Assembly: GCF_000797515.1 (NCBI RefSeq)
Contig: NZ_JSBN01000011.1
Span: forward strand, 1-64,000
Length of the DNA stretch: 64,000 nucleotides
Origin: Sphingomonas sp. Ant H11
GTDB lineage: Bacteria; Pseudomonadota; Alphaproteobacteria; Sphingomonadales; Sphingomonadaceae
Direction: 5' to 3'
The notes under the pieces were generated by a model. That model saw only the letters and a list, made by a program, of their open reading frames with translations. It made no database searches and was not told the DNA's origin. Position numbers and translations under genes: made by a program. Position 1 is the first letter of the stretch. Every line of letters starts with the position of its first letter. This document shows positions 34,525 through 43,922 of this stretch, piece after piece.

Positions 34525-35565
34525 ATGGAACGGACAACGCACGTCATTGGTCAATCGGGCGCGTTCCTGGATGCGCTGGAACTCGCCAGCCGCGCCGCGG
34601 CGCTCGACCGCCCGGTGCTGGTGATCGGCGAGCGCGGCACCGGTAAGGAGTTGGTCGCCGAGCGCCTCCACCGCCTTTCGCCGCGCTGGGACCAGCCGCT
34701 CGTCATCATGAATTGTGCGGCACTGCCCGAGACGCTGATCGAGGCAGAACTGTTCGGCCATGAAGCAGGCGCGTTCACGGGTGCCACCAAGGCGCGGGCA
34801 GGGCGGTTCGAGGAGGCGCATCGCGGGACCTTGTTTCTCGACGAACTCGGCACGCTGTCGATGGCGGCGCAGGACCGGTTGTTGCGCGCGGTCGAATATG
34901 GCGAAGTCACGCGCATCGGATCGTCTCGGCCGATGCGCGTCGATGTGCGGATCGTCGCGGCGACCAACGAACATTTGCCCGACAAGGTCGCGCGGCATCA
35001 GTTCCGCGCCGATCTGCTCGACCGGCTGAGTTTCGAGGTGGTGACGCTGCCGCCGCTGCGTGCGCGCGTCGGCGACGTGCTGGTGCTGGCCGAGCATTTC
35101 GGGCGGCGCATGGCCTCCGAACTCGGGCGCGAGGATTGGCCGGGCTTCACCAAGGCGGCGCAGGCGGCTTTGGTCGCCTATCAATGGCCGGGCAATGTCC
35201 GCGAATTGCGCAACGTGGTGGAGCGTGCGGTGTATCGCTGGGACGAGGACAGCCCGATCGATGCGATTCAGTTCGACCCGTTCCAGTCGCCGCATCGCCC
35301 GCCGACGGTGCAGCCCCCGGCCGAGCCCGTGTCCGATACCCCACCACCCGCTGCGCCGCAGCCTCCAAGTAACCCGGACACGCCGATGGATTACAAGGCA
35401 CGGCTGGCGCGGTTCGAGCGCGAAATGCTGCAATCGGCCCTGGCCGAGAATCGCTTTAACCAGCGTGCGACTGCCGACGCGCTGGGGCTCAGTTACGACC
35501 AGCTCCGCCACGCGCTGAAGCGCCACGGATTGATTTCAGGTGCGAATGCGGAATCGGTTGCGTAA
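34525..35565 (+). CDS. pspF: PspF: sigma-54-dependent transcription activator of the psp operon
   Basis: AAA+ enhancer-binding protein without an N-terminal sensor domain, as in PspF. Walker A is VIGERGTGKELVAERLH, the sigma-54 contact loop GAFTGA lies in HEAGAFTGATK, Walker B is GTLFLDELGTL, and the arginine-finger region RFRADLLDRL-like HQFRADLLDRLSFEVVTLPP is intact. After a proline-rich linker (about 260-295), a Fis-type helix-turn-helix closes it (NRFNQRATADALGLSYDQLR). 346 residues. Control is expected to be through PspA binding. Divergent from the psp operon. Confidence 0.93.
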   Translation: MERTTHVIGQSGAFLDALELASRAAALDRPVLVIGERGTGKELVAERLHRLSPRWDQPLVIMNCAALPETLIEAELFGHEAGAFTGATKARAGRFEEAHRGTLFLDELGTLSMAAQDRLLRAVEYGEVTRIGSSRPMRVDVRIVAATNEHLPDKVARHQFRADLLDRLSFEVVTLPPLRARVGDVLVLAEHFGRRMASELGREDWPGFTKAAQAALVAYQWPGNVRELRNVVERAVYRWDEDSPIDAIQFDPFQSPHRPPTVQPPAEPVSDTPPPAAPQPPSNPDTPMDYKARLARFEREMLQSALAENRFNQRATADALGLSYDQLRHALKRHGLISGANAESVA

Positions 35566-35632
35566 CGAGCCGCGCGGACCCATTTGCCGGGCCTGACGTT
35601 AGCGTCTCGCGAGCTTTTCAAGGAGAAGACCC

Positions 35633-36238
35633 ATGGCTTTCGAACTTCCCCCATTGCCCTACGCTTATGATGCGCTGGAGCCGACCATCAGCGAAGAGAC
35701 GATGAAGTATCACCACGACAAGCATCACGCGGCGTATACCGCGAAGCTGAACGAGGGTGTTGCGGCCGATCCGAAGCTTGAAGGCAAGACGATCGAAGAG
35801 ATTTTCGACATCATCTCGACGCTGCCGCCGCTGGTGCGCAACAATGGTGGTGGCTTCTGGAACCATGATTTCTTCTGGAAGATCATGGCCCCGGCCGGCA
35901 CCACCCAGCCGTCGGGCGCGCTCGCCGAGGCGATCGAAGCCTATGGCGGCCTCGACAAGCTCAAGGAAGATTTCAACGGCAAGGGTGCGGGCCAGTTCGG
36001 TTCGGGCTGGGCGTGGGTGATCAAGGATGCGAGCGGCGCGCTGAAGGTCGTATCGACCCCCAATCAGGACAATCCGCTGATGGACGATGCCAAGGACAAG
36101 GGCACGCCGATCCTCGCCAATGACGTGTGGGAACACGCCTATTACCTGACCTACAAGAACGATCGCCCCGGCTATCTGAAGGCGTGGTGGAATGTGGTAA
36201 ACTGGGACGAAGCGGGCAAGCGGTTCGACGCCGCCTGA
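35633..36238 (+). CDS. sodB: Superoxide dismutase (Fe/Mn type)
   Basis: Cytosolic enzyme that dismutates superoxide. Metal ligands: His in TMKYHHDKHHAAY, His in FWNHDFFW, and Asp/His in ANDVWEHAYYL. GAGQFGSGWAWVI favours iron rather than manganese as in SodB. 201 residues from MAFELPPLPYAYDALEP, with AAGGAGAAG as a strong ribosome site. Confidence 0.96.
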   Translation: MAFELPPLPYAYDALEPTISEETMKYHHDKHHAAYTAKLNEGVAADPKLEGKTIEEIFDIISTLPPLVRNNGGGFWNHDFFWKIMAPAGTTQPSGALAEAIEAYGGLDKLKEDFNGKGAGQFGSGWAWVIKDASGALKVVSTPNQDNPLMDDAKDKGTPILANDVWEHAYYLTYKNDRPGYLKAWWNVVNWDEAGKRFDAA

Positions 36239-36293
36239 ATCGCACGTTTCGGATGATGCGATTGCACAATATGCAATCGTAAAATCGTATATT

Positions 36294-36393
36294 GCAGTTG
36301 CGCAAGTGTCTGCTGCACTGCACAAAGAAGGTGCCTTTCAGGCATCCTCTCCTAAAACTTTCCCGGCCGGTCGCGAGACCGGCCTTTTTTTTT
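36294..36393 (+). ncRNA. Candidate small RNA ending in a perfect terminator
   Basis: About 100 nt from the end of an A+T-rich, palindrome-bearing tract to the terminator. The middle contains CATCCTCTCCTAAAAC, a single-stranded CCTCTCCT that could pair with ribosome-binding sites, just before the terminator stem. No known family recognised and the 5' end is a guess; alternatively it is only the sodB 3' UTR. Confidence 0.3.
36365..36393 (+). terminator. Rho-independent terminator
   Basis: Perfect 8-bp stem GGCCGGTC-GCGA-GACCGGCC followed by nine T residues. It serves sodB or a separate small RNA starting downstream of it. Confidence 0.88.
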
Positions 36394-36558
36394 GTTTGAG
36401 CGCCTGCTATACTCGTTCGTGCTGTCGTAGCGCCGTATCAGAACAAAAACGCGGAAGAGGTAGGCCGCCGGAAAGACCGGCACCGGCGACACGATCGTGC
36501 GGGGGATTGAGCAGGGTCTGCTCTCCCCCGCGATTGGCACGCCTAACGGCGGTTGCAA

Positions 36559-37178
36559 TTATTCCTGTGGCGGGATCGGTGGTTCGTTGTTCACGCTAAA
36601 GCCGTGCTTCATCAGCATCGGCACGTTCGCAAATGCAAAAATCAGCGTCAGCGGAATGACGCCCCACAGCTTGAAACCAAGCCAGAAGGTGTAGCTGAAT
36701 TCGTGCCGGACGACTTCGTTGAGCACGGCGAGGAACGCGAAAAAGATCGCCCAGTTGATCGTCAGCTTCCGCCAGCCGGTCTCGGTCAGGCCCGGATAGG
36801 CGGCCTCAAGGAACAGACTCAGCAATGGTCGCCCGGTTACCAGTCCGAACACGAGGATCGCCGACAGCATCGCATAGATCACGGTCGGCTTGATCTGGAT
36901 GAAATCCTTATTGTGGAAATACAGCGTCAGCCCGCCGAACACGAGCACCAGCGTGCCGGTCAGCCAAAGCATCGGCGAGATGCGTCCGGCGCGGACCAGG
37001 GAATAAATCATGGCGGCGATGCTCGCGATCATGAAGGCTGCGGTGCCGGCGATCAGTTTGACCATGTCCAGCCCTGGCGTCAGGAAATTGACGAGGAAGA
37101 AGATCGCGATCGGGCCAATGTCGATGGCGAGGCGCTGGCCCGCGCGAGCGGGGCTTTTTTGATGGGGGTGGCGGTCAT
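36559..37178 (-). CDS. Inner-membrane septation protein IspZ/YciB family (apparent frameshift at 37155-37160)
   Basis: Polytopic inner-membrane protein linked to septation and cell-envelope growth. At least five helices: IAIFFLVNFLTPGLDMV, GTAAFMIASIAAMIYSL, MLWLTGTLVLVFGGLTLYF, IYAMLSAILVFGLVTG, then GWRKLTINWAIFFAFLAVLN, the family signature, and WGVIPLTLIFAFANVPML. The natural ATG at 37178 overlaps the ftsY stop (ATGA), but its frame joins the rest only if the T6 run at 37155-37160 gains one T (MTATPIKKSPARAGQRL). About 206 residues. Confidence 0.87.
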
Positions 37179-38101
37179 TTGCGGACCCCTTCCACGCCCG
37201 CGATGATCCGCGCAACTTCATTCGCATCGAACGGGCGCAGATCGCCCATGCCTTCGCCCACGCCGATCGCGTGGATCGGCAGGCCGTATTTCTCCGCCGC
37301 CGCCACCAGCATGCCGCCGCGCGCAGTGCCGTCGAGCTTGGTCATGACGAGGCCGGTGACCCCGGCGCTTTCTTTGAACACCTCGATCTGGTTGAGCGCG
37401 TTCTGTCCGGTAGTGGCATCGAGCACGAGCAGCACGTCATGGGGGCTGTCGACGTTGAGGCGGCCGAGCACGCGGCGGATCTTGGACAGTTCGTCCATCA
37501 GCTCGCGCTTGTTCTGCAGGCGACCGGCGGTGTCGACGATCAGCACGTCGATGCCGGTGGCGGTGGCTTGCTTGACCGCTTCATAAACGATCCCCGCCGC
37601 ATCGCCGCCTTCCTTGCCGCTGATGATCGGCACGCCCGCGCGCTCGGCCCAGGTGGCGAGCTGGCCGATCGCGGCGGCGCGGAAGGTGTCGCCCGCCGCT
37701 AGCATGACGCCATAATCCTGCTCCTTCAGCCAATGCGCGAGCTTGGCGATGGTCGTCGTCTTGCCCGAGCCGTTGACCCCGATGACGAGGATGACGTGCG
37801 GACGCGGGAAGCCGGTGATCTCGAGCGGCGTGGCGACGGTATCGAGCACCTTCTCGATTTCCTCGGCGACGACCAGGCGAATGCCCAGTTCTTCCATGCC
37901 GCGCTCGAAGGTGCCCACGGACAAGCGCTGGCGGATGCGGGCGGCGGTTTCGGGGCCGAGATCGGAGGCGATCAGCGCTTCCTCGATCTCGTCGAGCGTT
38001 GCTTTGTCGAGTGGCCCGGTGCCGAGTCCGGCAAGGTTGCCGATCAGCCGATCCGAGGTGCGTTTGAATCCGCCGAGGAGTTTTTCGTGCCAGGATGTCA
38101 T
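37175..38101 (-). CDS. ftsY: Signal recognition particle receptor FtsY
   Basis: SRP receptor GTPase that docks Ffh-ribosome complexes at the membrane. The N domain (LDEIEEALIASDLGPETAAR) precedes the G domain: GVNGSGKTTTIAKLA (G1), GDTFRAAAIGQL, DTAGRLQNKRELMDEL (G3), TKLDGTARGG (G4) and GVGEGMGDLRPF (G5). 308 residues with a very short A domain. Its ATG overlaps the repaired mtaB stop. Partners Ffh and SRP RNA are both in this window. Confidence 0.95.
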   Translation of the reverse strand: MTSWHEKLLGGFKRTSDRLIGNLAGLGTGPLDKATLDEIEEALIASDLGPETAARIRQRLSVGTFERGMEELGIRLVVAEEIEKVLDTVATPLEITGFPRPHVILVIGVNGSGKTTTIAKLAHWLKEQDYGVMLAAGDTFRAAAIGQLATWAERAGVPIISGKEGGDAAGIVYEAVKQATATGIDVLIVDTAGRLQNKRELMDELSKIRRVLGRLNVDSPHDVLLVLDATTGQNALNQIEVFKESAGVTGLVMTKLDGTARGGMLVAAAEKYGLPIHAIGVGEGMGDLRPFDANEVARIIAGVEGVRK

Positions 38102-39436
38102 GCGGGGATTCCGGTGAGGGTTTTGCCGTCGGTGGCGAGGATATGGATGGCGGATATATTTCCGGCCGTTCGTGCAGCCCCCTCTACCGTTCGTGCTGAG
38201 CTTGTCGAAGCACTGCTCGCTGCGGAGAACGCGGCTTGTGGTGAAGCCTGCCCTTCGACAGGCTCAGGGCGAACGGGGGGGGAGGGGGAAGCGCACCTCG
38301 GCAAAGCCGGGCGTATGCCCGCGATCGCCGGGCCGTTCGACCAGAACGTCTTGCTTCCTGCCGACCAAAGTCTGCAGCCACGCCGCCTTGCGCTGCGCGC
38401 CTGCCTCGCGCAGCAGCGCCGCCCGGGCCTTGCGGACCGGCACCGGCACGGCGGGCATACGTGCCGCAGGTGTGCCGTCGCGCTCGGAATAGGGAAAAAT
38501 ATGCGCGTGGACGATGTCGCAATCGTCGATCAACGCCAGCGTCTCGGCGAACAGCGCATCATCCTCGGTCGGGAAACCCGCGATCAGATCGGCCCCGATC
38601 GCAATGTCGGGCCGCGCGGCCTTCAACCGCTCGACCAGCCCGACGCTTTGCGCGCGACTATGGCGGCGCTTCATCCGCTTCAGGATCAGGTCGCTGCCCG
38701 CCTGGAGCGAGAGGTGGACATGCGGCATCATCCGCTTTTCCTGCGTCAGCAGCGCGAACAGCCGGTCGTCGATCTCGATCCCGTCGAGCGACGACAGCCG
38801 CAGCCGTTCGAGCGCGGGGACACGGTGCAGGATGCGCTCGACCAATTGCCCGAGCGTGGGCGCACCGGGCAAATCGGGACCATAGCTGGTGAGGTCGACT
38901 CCGGTCAGCACCACTTCGCGATGCCCTGCCTCGGCCAAAGCGGCGATGCGATCGATCGCAGCTCCGGCGGGGACCGAGCGGCTGTTGCCGCGCCCCTGGG
39001 GGATCACGCAGAAGGTGCAGCGATGGTCGCAGCCATTCTGCACCTCGACAAAGGCGCGGGCGTGCGCGCTGAAGGCGGGGGCGAGGTGGGGTGCGGTTTC
39101 GCGGACCCGTGCAATATCGCCGACCAGCACCGGTTCTGGCGCGGCCCAGGCGTCTCCTGAAAGCTTTTCGGCATTGCCGAGCACACGGTCGACCTCGGGC
39201 ATCGCAGCAAAGGCGGTAGGGTCGATCTGCGCCGCGCACCCGGTGACGACGATCTCGGCACCCGGTCGGTCGGCGCGGGCGCGGCGGATCGCTTTGCGCG
39301 TTTCGGCAACGGCGGTATTGGTGACCGCGCAACTGTTGATGACGACCAGGTCCCGCCCAGCCGTGAGCGCGCGGATCGCTTCGCTCTCGGCGATGTTCAG
39401 GCGGCAGCCAAGGCTGATGATCTGGGGACCGGGCAT
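38098..39436 (-). CDS. mtaB: tRNA t6A methylthiotransferase MtaB (repeat-bearing C-terminus; apparent frameshift at 38275-38282)
   Basis: Radical-SAM enzyme that converts t6A37 to ms2t6A37 in tRNA. The UPF0004 domain (ISLGCRLNIAESE, VVINSCAVTNTA, VVTGCAAQI) supplies one cluster, and NGCDHRCTFCVIPQGRG the radical-SAM CxxxCxxC. HLSLQAGSD and GADLIAGFPTEDD follow. As written it stops after FAEVRFPLPPRSP. Removing one base from the G8 run at 38275-38282 carries the frame through two RPEPVEG-type repeats and ends with ISAIHILATDGKTLTGIPA, whose stop overlaps the ftsY ATG, giving about 445 residues. Confidence 0.88.
38187..38276. repeat. Pair of inverted RPEPVEG-type repeats inside the mtaB 3' end
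   Basis: Units at 38187-38215 (CCGTTCGTGCTGAGC then TTGTCGAAGCACTG) and 38251-38276 (CCCTTCGACAGGCTC then AGGGCGAACGG) match the pair at 8864-8949 in sequence and inverted layout. On the minus strand the second unit translates as VRPEPVEG within the repaired mtaB frame. Confidence 0.78.
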
Positions 39437-39503
39437 TGCGGGCGATCTAGGAGCGGATGCGGGCGAAGTCCATGCACCGCCCCGCTCGACGATGGTGACA
39501 ACG

Positions 39504-41183
39504 TCAGCTCGCCCGGCGGTGTTCCTCTGCCGGTTGGAAGGCCGGATCGGTCGTCACCACCTGCAACAGCCGCCGCTCGGCCAACAGCCGCCGGGTAACG
39601 GCGATGCTGGTCGGACGGCCGTAGAAATACCCCTGGCCCTTGGCGCAGCCCAGCGCGCGCAGCCGTTCCTCGATGCTCGCATCCTCTATGCCCTCGGCGG
39701 TGATCGGCAGGTTGAGGCTCTCGCCCAGCCGCGTGATTGCGGTGACGATCGCCGCGCTTTCGCTATTCTCGTTGATCGACATGATGAAGCTCTTGTCGAT
39801 CTTGATCTGGTCGAAGGGCAGCGCGCGCAGATGCGCGAGCGAGGAATAGCCCGTGCCGAAATCATCAAGTGCGAGGCGCACGCCCTGGTTCTTGAGGCTC
39901 CCCACGATCGATTGCGCCAGCGCGAGGTTATGAAACAATGACGTCTCGGTGATCTCGATTTCCAGCCGACTGGCCGGGAAGCCGGTTTCGGTCAGCACCT
40001 TGATGATCTTCTGTGCGAGCCACGCATCCTTCAACTGCCACGGCGAAATGTTCACCGACAGCGACAGGCTGGCGTCCCAGTCCTTGGCGGCGAGGAAGGC
40101 CTGGCGCATCACCGACAGCGACAGATCGGCGATCATGCCGGTTTCCTCGGCAATCGGGATAAAGGCGTCGGGGCCGATCAGCCCGCGCGTCGGATGGTCC
40201 CAGCGCGCCAGCACTTCGAAACCGCTCAGTCGTCCGGTCGCCAGGTGAATCTGCTGCTCGAAATAGGGCACGATTTCAGCGCGCGGGATGGCGCTGCGCA
40301 GGCCCACTTCCAGATCGTTGCGGACCTGCAACTCGCGCTCCATCGACTGGTCGAACCAGGCGAAGCGATTGCGCCCGGAATTCTTGGCCGAATACATCGC
40401 GATGTCGGCGGCGCGCATCAGCGCATCGATGCTGGTGCAATCGAAGTCCGAACGCGCGATGCCCACCGATACCGAGATGTGCAGCTGCAATCCGCCGGCC
40501 TGGAACGGCTGCGCCAGACGGCTGACGAGCTTTTCGGCGATGCGTTCGACGGTGGATGGGTCGGTGGGGTCGAATAGGAAGGCGCAGGCGAATTCGTCGC
40601 CGCCGAAGCGCGCGGTCAGCGCAACGCTGGGCATCGCTTCGGCAATTTGCACGGCGACTTGCTGCAAGAGGGCATCGCCCGTTGCGTGGCCGTGCATGTC
40701 GTTGACGGTCTTGAAATGGTCGAGGTCGAGCATCAGCAACGCCATCGCTTTATGGCGGGCCTGTGCCCGGACGAACATGGCCGCCCCTTCCTCGGCCAGG
40801 CTGCGGCGGTTGAGGAAGCCCGTCAGCGGATCCTTGGAGGCGAGCAGTTGCGCACGTTCCTCGGCAGCGGTCCGTATCGCCACTTCATGCGCCAACTCGC
40901 GGTGGCGACGCCACCCGAACAGGATCAGCGCGACGTTGAGCAGCAAGGCGATGACGAGTGTCTGGTCGGGGCCGGGGCCATCGTTGAAATAGCGTTGGAT
41001 CGTCGACGATAGCGCTGCACTGCCGGTGCCGACGAACAACAGAATCGCCGCCACCGTGATCGCGCCGTTCAGGATGTCGTGGCGTTCGGCGGGCACCCGT
41101 GTGCCCTGCTCGCTCGTTTCGCCAACCCTCGACTCGGCCATCATGCTGTCTTTCGCCCCAACGCTTTCCCGGTTCGTGTCCAT
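39504..41183 (-). CDS. Membrane GGDEF-EAL protein (cyclic-di-GMP turnover)
   Basis: 559 residues. Two membrane helices (about 40-60 and 75-92) flank a short loop, LFVGTGSAALSSTIQRYFND. The GGDEF domain has DPLTGFLNRRS and an intact ARFGGDEFACAF active loop, so diguanylate cyclase activity is plausible. The EAL domain reads EVL at the signature (GFEVLARWDHP) but keeps NISPWQL, EITETS, LALDDFGTGYSSL, IKIDKSFI and AEGIED, so phosphodiesterase activity is also likely. It stands alone between mtaB and ffh. Signal input unknown. Confidence 0.94.
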   Translation of the reverse strand: MDTNRESVGAKDSMMAESRVGETSEQGTRVPAERHDILNGAITVAAILLFVGTGSAALSSTIQRYFNDGPGPDQTLVIALLLNVALILFGWRRHRELAHEVAIRTAAEERAQLLASKDPLTGFLNRRSLAEEGAAMFVRAQARHKAMALLMLDLDHFKTVNDMHGHATGDALLQQVAVQIAEAMPSVALTARFGGDEFACAFLFDPTDPSTVERIAEKLVSRLAQPFQAGGLQLHISVSVGIARSDFDCTSIDALMRAADIAMYSAKNSGRNRFAWFDQSMERELQVRNDLEVGLRSAIPRAEIVPYFEQQIHLATGRLSGFEVLARWDHPTRGLIGPDAFIPIAEETGMIADLSLSVMRQAFLAAKDWDASLSLSVNISPWQLKDAWLAQKIIKVLTETGFPASRLEIEITETSLFHNLALAQSIVGSLKNQGVRLALDDFGTGYSSLAHLRALPFDQIKIDKSFIMSINENSESAAIVTAITRLGESLNLPITAEGIEDASIEERLRALGCAKGQGYFYGRPTSIAVTRRLLAERRLLQVVTTDPAFQPAEEHRRAS

Positions 41184-41377
41184 CCCACGCTACCCGTGTA
41201 GATCGTGTTAAGCCGGATGGTTGCGCAATTGCTTGTGTTGCGGTAGGGGCAACCTCAATCGCTCCTGTTCAGGTGCGTGAAGGCTGCCCCACGGGGCTAC
41301 GCCGGTCGACGAGGTTTCGTCCGCCGGCGTTCTTTGCGTTACTGGGCAAAAGCGACTTTTGAGAAGGGTTTGTTCGG

Positions 41378-42859
41378 ATGTTCGAGAGCCTGAGCGACCG
41401 TCTTGGCGGTGTGTTCGATCGGTTGCGGGGGCGCGGTGCGCTGACCGACGCCGACGTGCGCGCGGCGATGCGCGAAGTGCGCGTGGCCTTGCTCGAAGCC
41501 GACGTCGCTTTGCCGGTGGCGCGCGATTTCGTCGATAAGGTCACCGAACAGGCGGTCGGCCAGAACGTGCTGCGCTCGGTCACACCCGGCCAGCAAGTCG
41601 TCAAGATCGTCAACGACGCGCTGGTCGAGATGCTCGGGGCCGAAGCGGCGGACCTCGAACTCGACGTGACGCCGCCCGCGATCGTGATGATGGTCGGTCT
41701 GCAAGGCTCGGGCAAGACCACGACGACTGCGAAGATCGCGCTGCGCCTCGCCAAGAAGCAAGGCAAGAAGGTGTTGATGGCGTCGCTCGACGTCAATCGC
41801 CCGAATGCGCAGGAGCAGTTGGCCGTGCTCGGCACGCAGGCCGAAGTGTCGACCCTGCCGATCGTCGCCGGGCAGCAGCCGGTCGACATCGCCCGGCGTG
41901 CGCTGCAGGCGGCGAAGCTGCAGAGCTATGACGTCCTGATGCTCGACACGGCAGGGCGTCTGCATGTCGACCAGGCGCTGATGGACGAAATGCGCGCGGT
42001 CGCCGAAGTGACCAAGCCGACCGAAATCCTGCTCGTGGTCGATGCGCTGACCGGGCAGGATGCGGTCAACGTCGCCAAGAACTTCTCCGATCAGGTCGCG
42101 CTGACCGGCGTCGTGCTGACCCGCATGGACGGCGATGCGCGTGGTGGTGCGGCGCTGTCGATGCGTGCCGTCACCGGCAAGCCGATCAAGTTCGCCGGCA
42201 TGGGCGAAAAGCTCGAAGCGCTGGAAGCGTTCGACCCCAAGCGCGTTGCCGGGCGGATCCTTGGCATGGGCGACGTGGTCGGCCTGGTCGAGCGTGCGGC
42301 CGAAGCGATCCAGGTCGAAGATGCCGAGAAGATGGCGGCCAAGCTCGCCAAGGGCTTGTTCGACATGGACGATCTGCGCGCGCAGCTTGCGCAGATGCAG
42401 CGCATGGGCGGCATCGGCGCGCTGGCGGGTATGATCCCCGGCATGAAGAAGGCGCAGGCGCAAGTCGACCAGGTCGGCGGCGAAAAGGTACTGGTGCGGA
42501 TGGACGCGATCATCACCTCGATGACGCCGAAGGAGCGCCGCAAGCCGGAACTGCTCAACGCCAAGCGCAAGATCCGTATCGCCAAGGGTTCCGGCACCAC
42601 GGTGCAGGACGTCAACAAGCTCATCAAGATGCATCAGGAAATGGCGAATGCCATGAAGAAGATCAAAAAGATGGGCGGCTTGGCCGGCATGGCCAAGATG
42701 TTCGGCGGTGGCGGCGGTCTTGGTGGGCTGGGCGGTGCGCTGGGCGGCGGGATCGATCCGGCGAAGATGCTCAGCGGCGGCGGTGGCGGCCTTCCTGGCC
42801 TCGGCGGCGGCCAGACCAAGCTTCCTCCCGGCTTCGAGAATTTGCTCAAGAAGAAATAA
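41378..42859 (+). CDS. ffh: Signal recognition particle protein Ffh
   Basis: GTPase that binds SRP RNA and signal sequences. N domain (ESLSDRLGGVFDRLRGRGAL), G domain with GLQGSGKTTTTAKIA, DTAGRLHVDQALMDE, TRMDGDARGG and GMGEKLEALEAF, then the methionine-rich M domain (LRAQLAQMQRMGGIGALAGM, KMHQEMANAMKKIKKMGG). The tail is a long glycine-rich stretch. 493 residues. Leads the ffh-rpsP-rimM-trmD-rplS group; its RNA lies at 12788 and FtsY at 37175. Confidence 0.96.
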   Translation: MFESLSDRLGGVFDRLRGRGALTDADVRAAMREVRVALLEADVALPVARDFVDKVTEQAVGQNVLRSVTPGQQVVKIVNDALVEMLGAEAADLELDVTPPAIVMMVGLQGSGKTTTTAKIALRLAKKQGKKVLMASLDVNRPNAQEQLAVLGTQAEVSTLPIVAGQQPVDIARRALQAAKLQSYDVLMLDTAGRLHVDQALMDEMRAVAEVTKPTEILLVVDALTGQDAVNVAKNFSDQVALTGVVLTRMDGDARGGAALSMRAVTGKPIKFAGMGEKLEALEAFDPKRVAGRILGMGDVVGLVERAAEAIQVEDAEKMAAKLAKGLFDMDDLRAQLAQMQRMGGIGALAGMIPGMKKAQAQVDQVGGEKVLVRMDAIITSMTPKERRKPELLNAKRKIRIAKGSGTTVQDVNKLIKMHQEMANAMKKIKKMGGLAGMAKMFGGGGGLGGLGGALGGGIDPAKMLSGGGGGLPGLGGGQTKLPPGFENLLKKK

Positions 42860-42900
42860 GTTCAACCCAATCAACGTATTAAAAGAAGAAGGTACAGAAA

Positions 42901-43416
42901 ATGGCAGTCAGCATTCGTCTCTCGCGCGGTGGTTCCAAGAAGCGCCCTTACTATCGCATCGTCGTTGCCGATGCGCGCAACCCGCGCGACGGCAAGTTCA
43001 TCGAGAAGATCGGCACCTACAACCCGTTGCTCGCCAAGGACGACGAGAAGCGCATCGTGCTCGACACCGAGCGTGCGAACTATTGGCTGGGCGTTGGCGC
43101 GCAGCCGACCGACCGCGTTGCGCGTTTCCTCGACGTGACCGGCGTGCGCGAGCGTGCAGCCCGCAACAACCCGAACAAGGGCAAGCCCGGCGAAAAGGCG
43201 ACCGAGCGCCTGGAAGAGCGCCAGAAGAAGCTGGACGATGCCGAGGCCGCCAAGGTCGCCGCTGCTGCCGCTGAGGAAGAGGCCAAGGCCGCTGCCGCAG
43301 CTGCTGAAGCCGAAGCTGTCATGGCCGCTGAGGTAGAAGCCGCAACCGAAACCCCGACCCCGGAAGCCGAAGCCGTCGCCGAGGCAACCGCTGAAGAAAC
43401 CCCGGCGAACGGCTGA
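42901..43416 (+). CDS. rpsP: Ribosomal protein S16 with Ala/Glu-rich extension
   Basis: Small-subunit assembly protein. [20 protein letters not shown] and [12 protein letters not shown] are the S16 core, which ends by about residue 85. Residues 95-171 are a low-complexity tail rich in A, E, K and T ([15 protein letters not shown] region), much longer than in enterobacteria; such tails occur in alphaproteobacterial S16. AAGAAGG precedes the ATG. The stop shares a base with the rimM start. Confidence 0.95.
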   Translation: MAVSIRLSRGGSKKRPYYRIVVADARNPRDGKFIEKIGTYNPLLAKDDEKRIVLDTERANYWLGVGAQPTDRVARFLDVTGVRERAARNNPNKGKPGEKATERLEERQKKLDDAEAAKVAAAAAEEEAKAAAAAAEAEAVMAAEVEAATETPTPEAEAVAEATAEETPANG

Positions 43417-43892
43417 TGCGACCCGATTCCCCCGTCACGCTCGCCGTCATCATCGGCGCGCACGGTGTGACGGGGGAAGTCCGTCTCAAGGTCTTCACCG
43501 AGGACCTGAGCAGCTACAAGGTGTTCAATGGTGGCGCACTGACGCTGAAGTCCGTGCGCCACGGCAGCAATGGCGCGATCGCCCGCATTGCCGAAGTGAC
43601 CGACCGCAACGCCGCCGAGGCGTTGCGCGGCACCGAACTGACCGTACCGCGCTCGGCGTTGCCGCCGCTGGAGCCGGGCGAATATTATCATGCCGATCTG
43701 TTGGGGCTGCCTGTCGTCTCGCTGGAAGGCGAGGCGCTGGGGCAGGTCGTCGCGATCGATGATTTCGGCGCGGGCGACGTGATCGAAGTCGAACGGCCCG
43801 ACAAGAAGCGCTTCATGGTCCCGATGAACGCCGATGCCGTACCCGAGTGGAATGCGGAGCGCCTCGTCGTTGACACTGCCTTCGTGGTCTAG
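43416..43892 (+). CDS. rimM: 16S rRNA maturation protein RimM
   Basis: Assists maturation of the 30S head around S19. Two beta-barrels: LAVIIGAHGVTGEVRLKVFT at the start and, after a hinge, the PRC-type domain (EYYHADLLGLPVVSLEGEAL ... KRFMVPMNADAVPEW). 158 residues. It overlaps rpsP by one base, so translation is coupled. In most genomes trmD follows directly; here vapBC and a reductase intervene. Confidence 0.95.
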   Translation: MRPDSPVTLAVIIGAHGVTGEVRLKVFTEDLSSYKVFNGGALTLKSVRHGSNGAIARIAEVTDRNAAEALRGTELTVPRSALPPLEPGEYYHADLLGLPVVSLEGEALGQVVAIDDFGAGDVIEVERPDKKRFMVPMNADAVPEWNAERLVVDTAFVV

Positions 43893-43922
43893 TATATACG
43901 TAACGTGTATACGGAGGCTGCG

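Larger units (their letters stand above)
36239..36558. other. 320-bp structured intergenic region
   Basis: Holds no gene. From the left: an A+T-rich tract with inverted repeats (TTGCACAATATGCAA at 36262-36276; TGCAAT/ATTGCA at 36272-36295), a perfect GGCCGGTC/GACCGGCC terminator at 36365-36393, and a second strong hairpin GCGGGGGA...TCCCCCGC with inner GAGCAG/CTGCTC pairing at 36499-36531. The first two may belong to a small RNA. Confidence 0.6.

Noticed and set aside
36352..36558. 68-codon minus-strand frame in the sodB-ispZ gap
   Set aside because: Crosses the perfect terminator and has no ribosome site or recognisable content.
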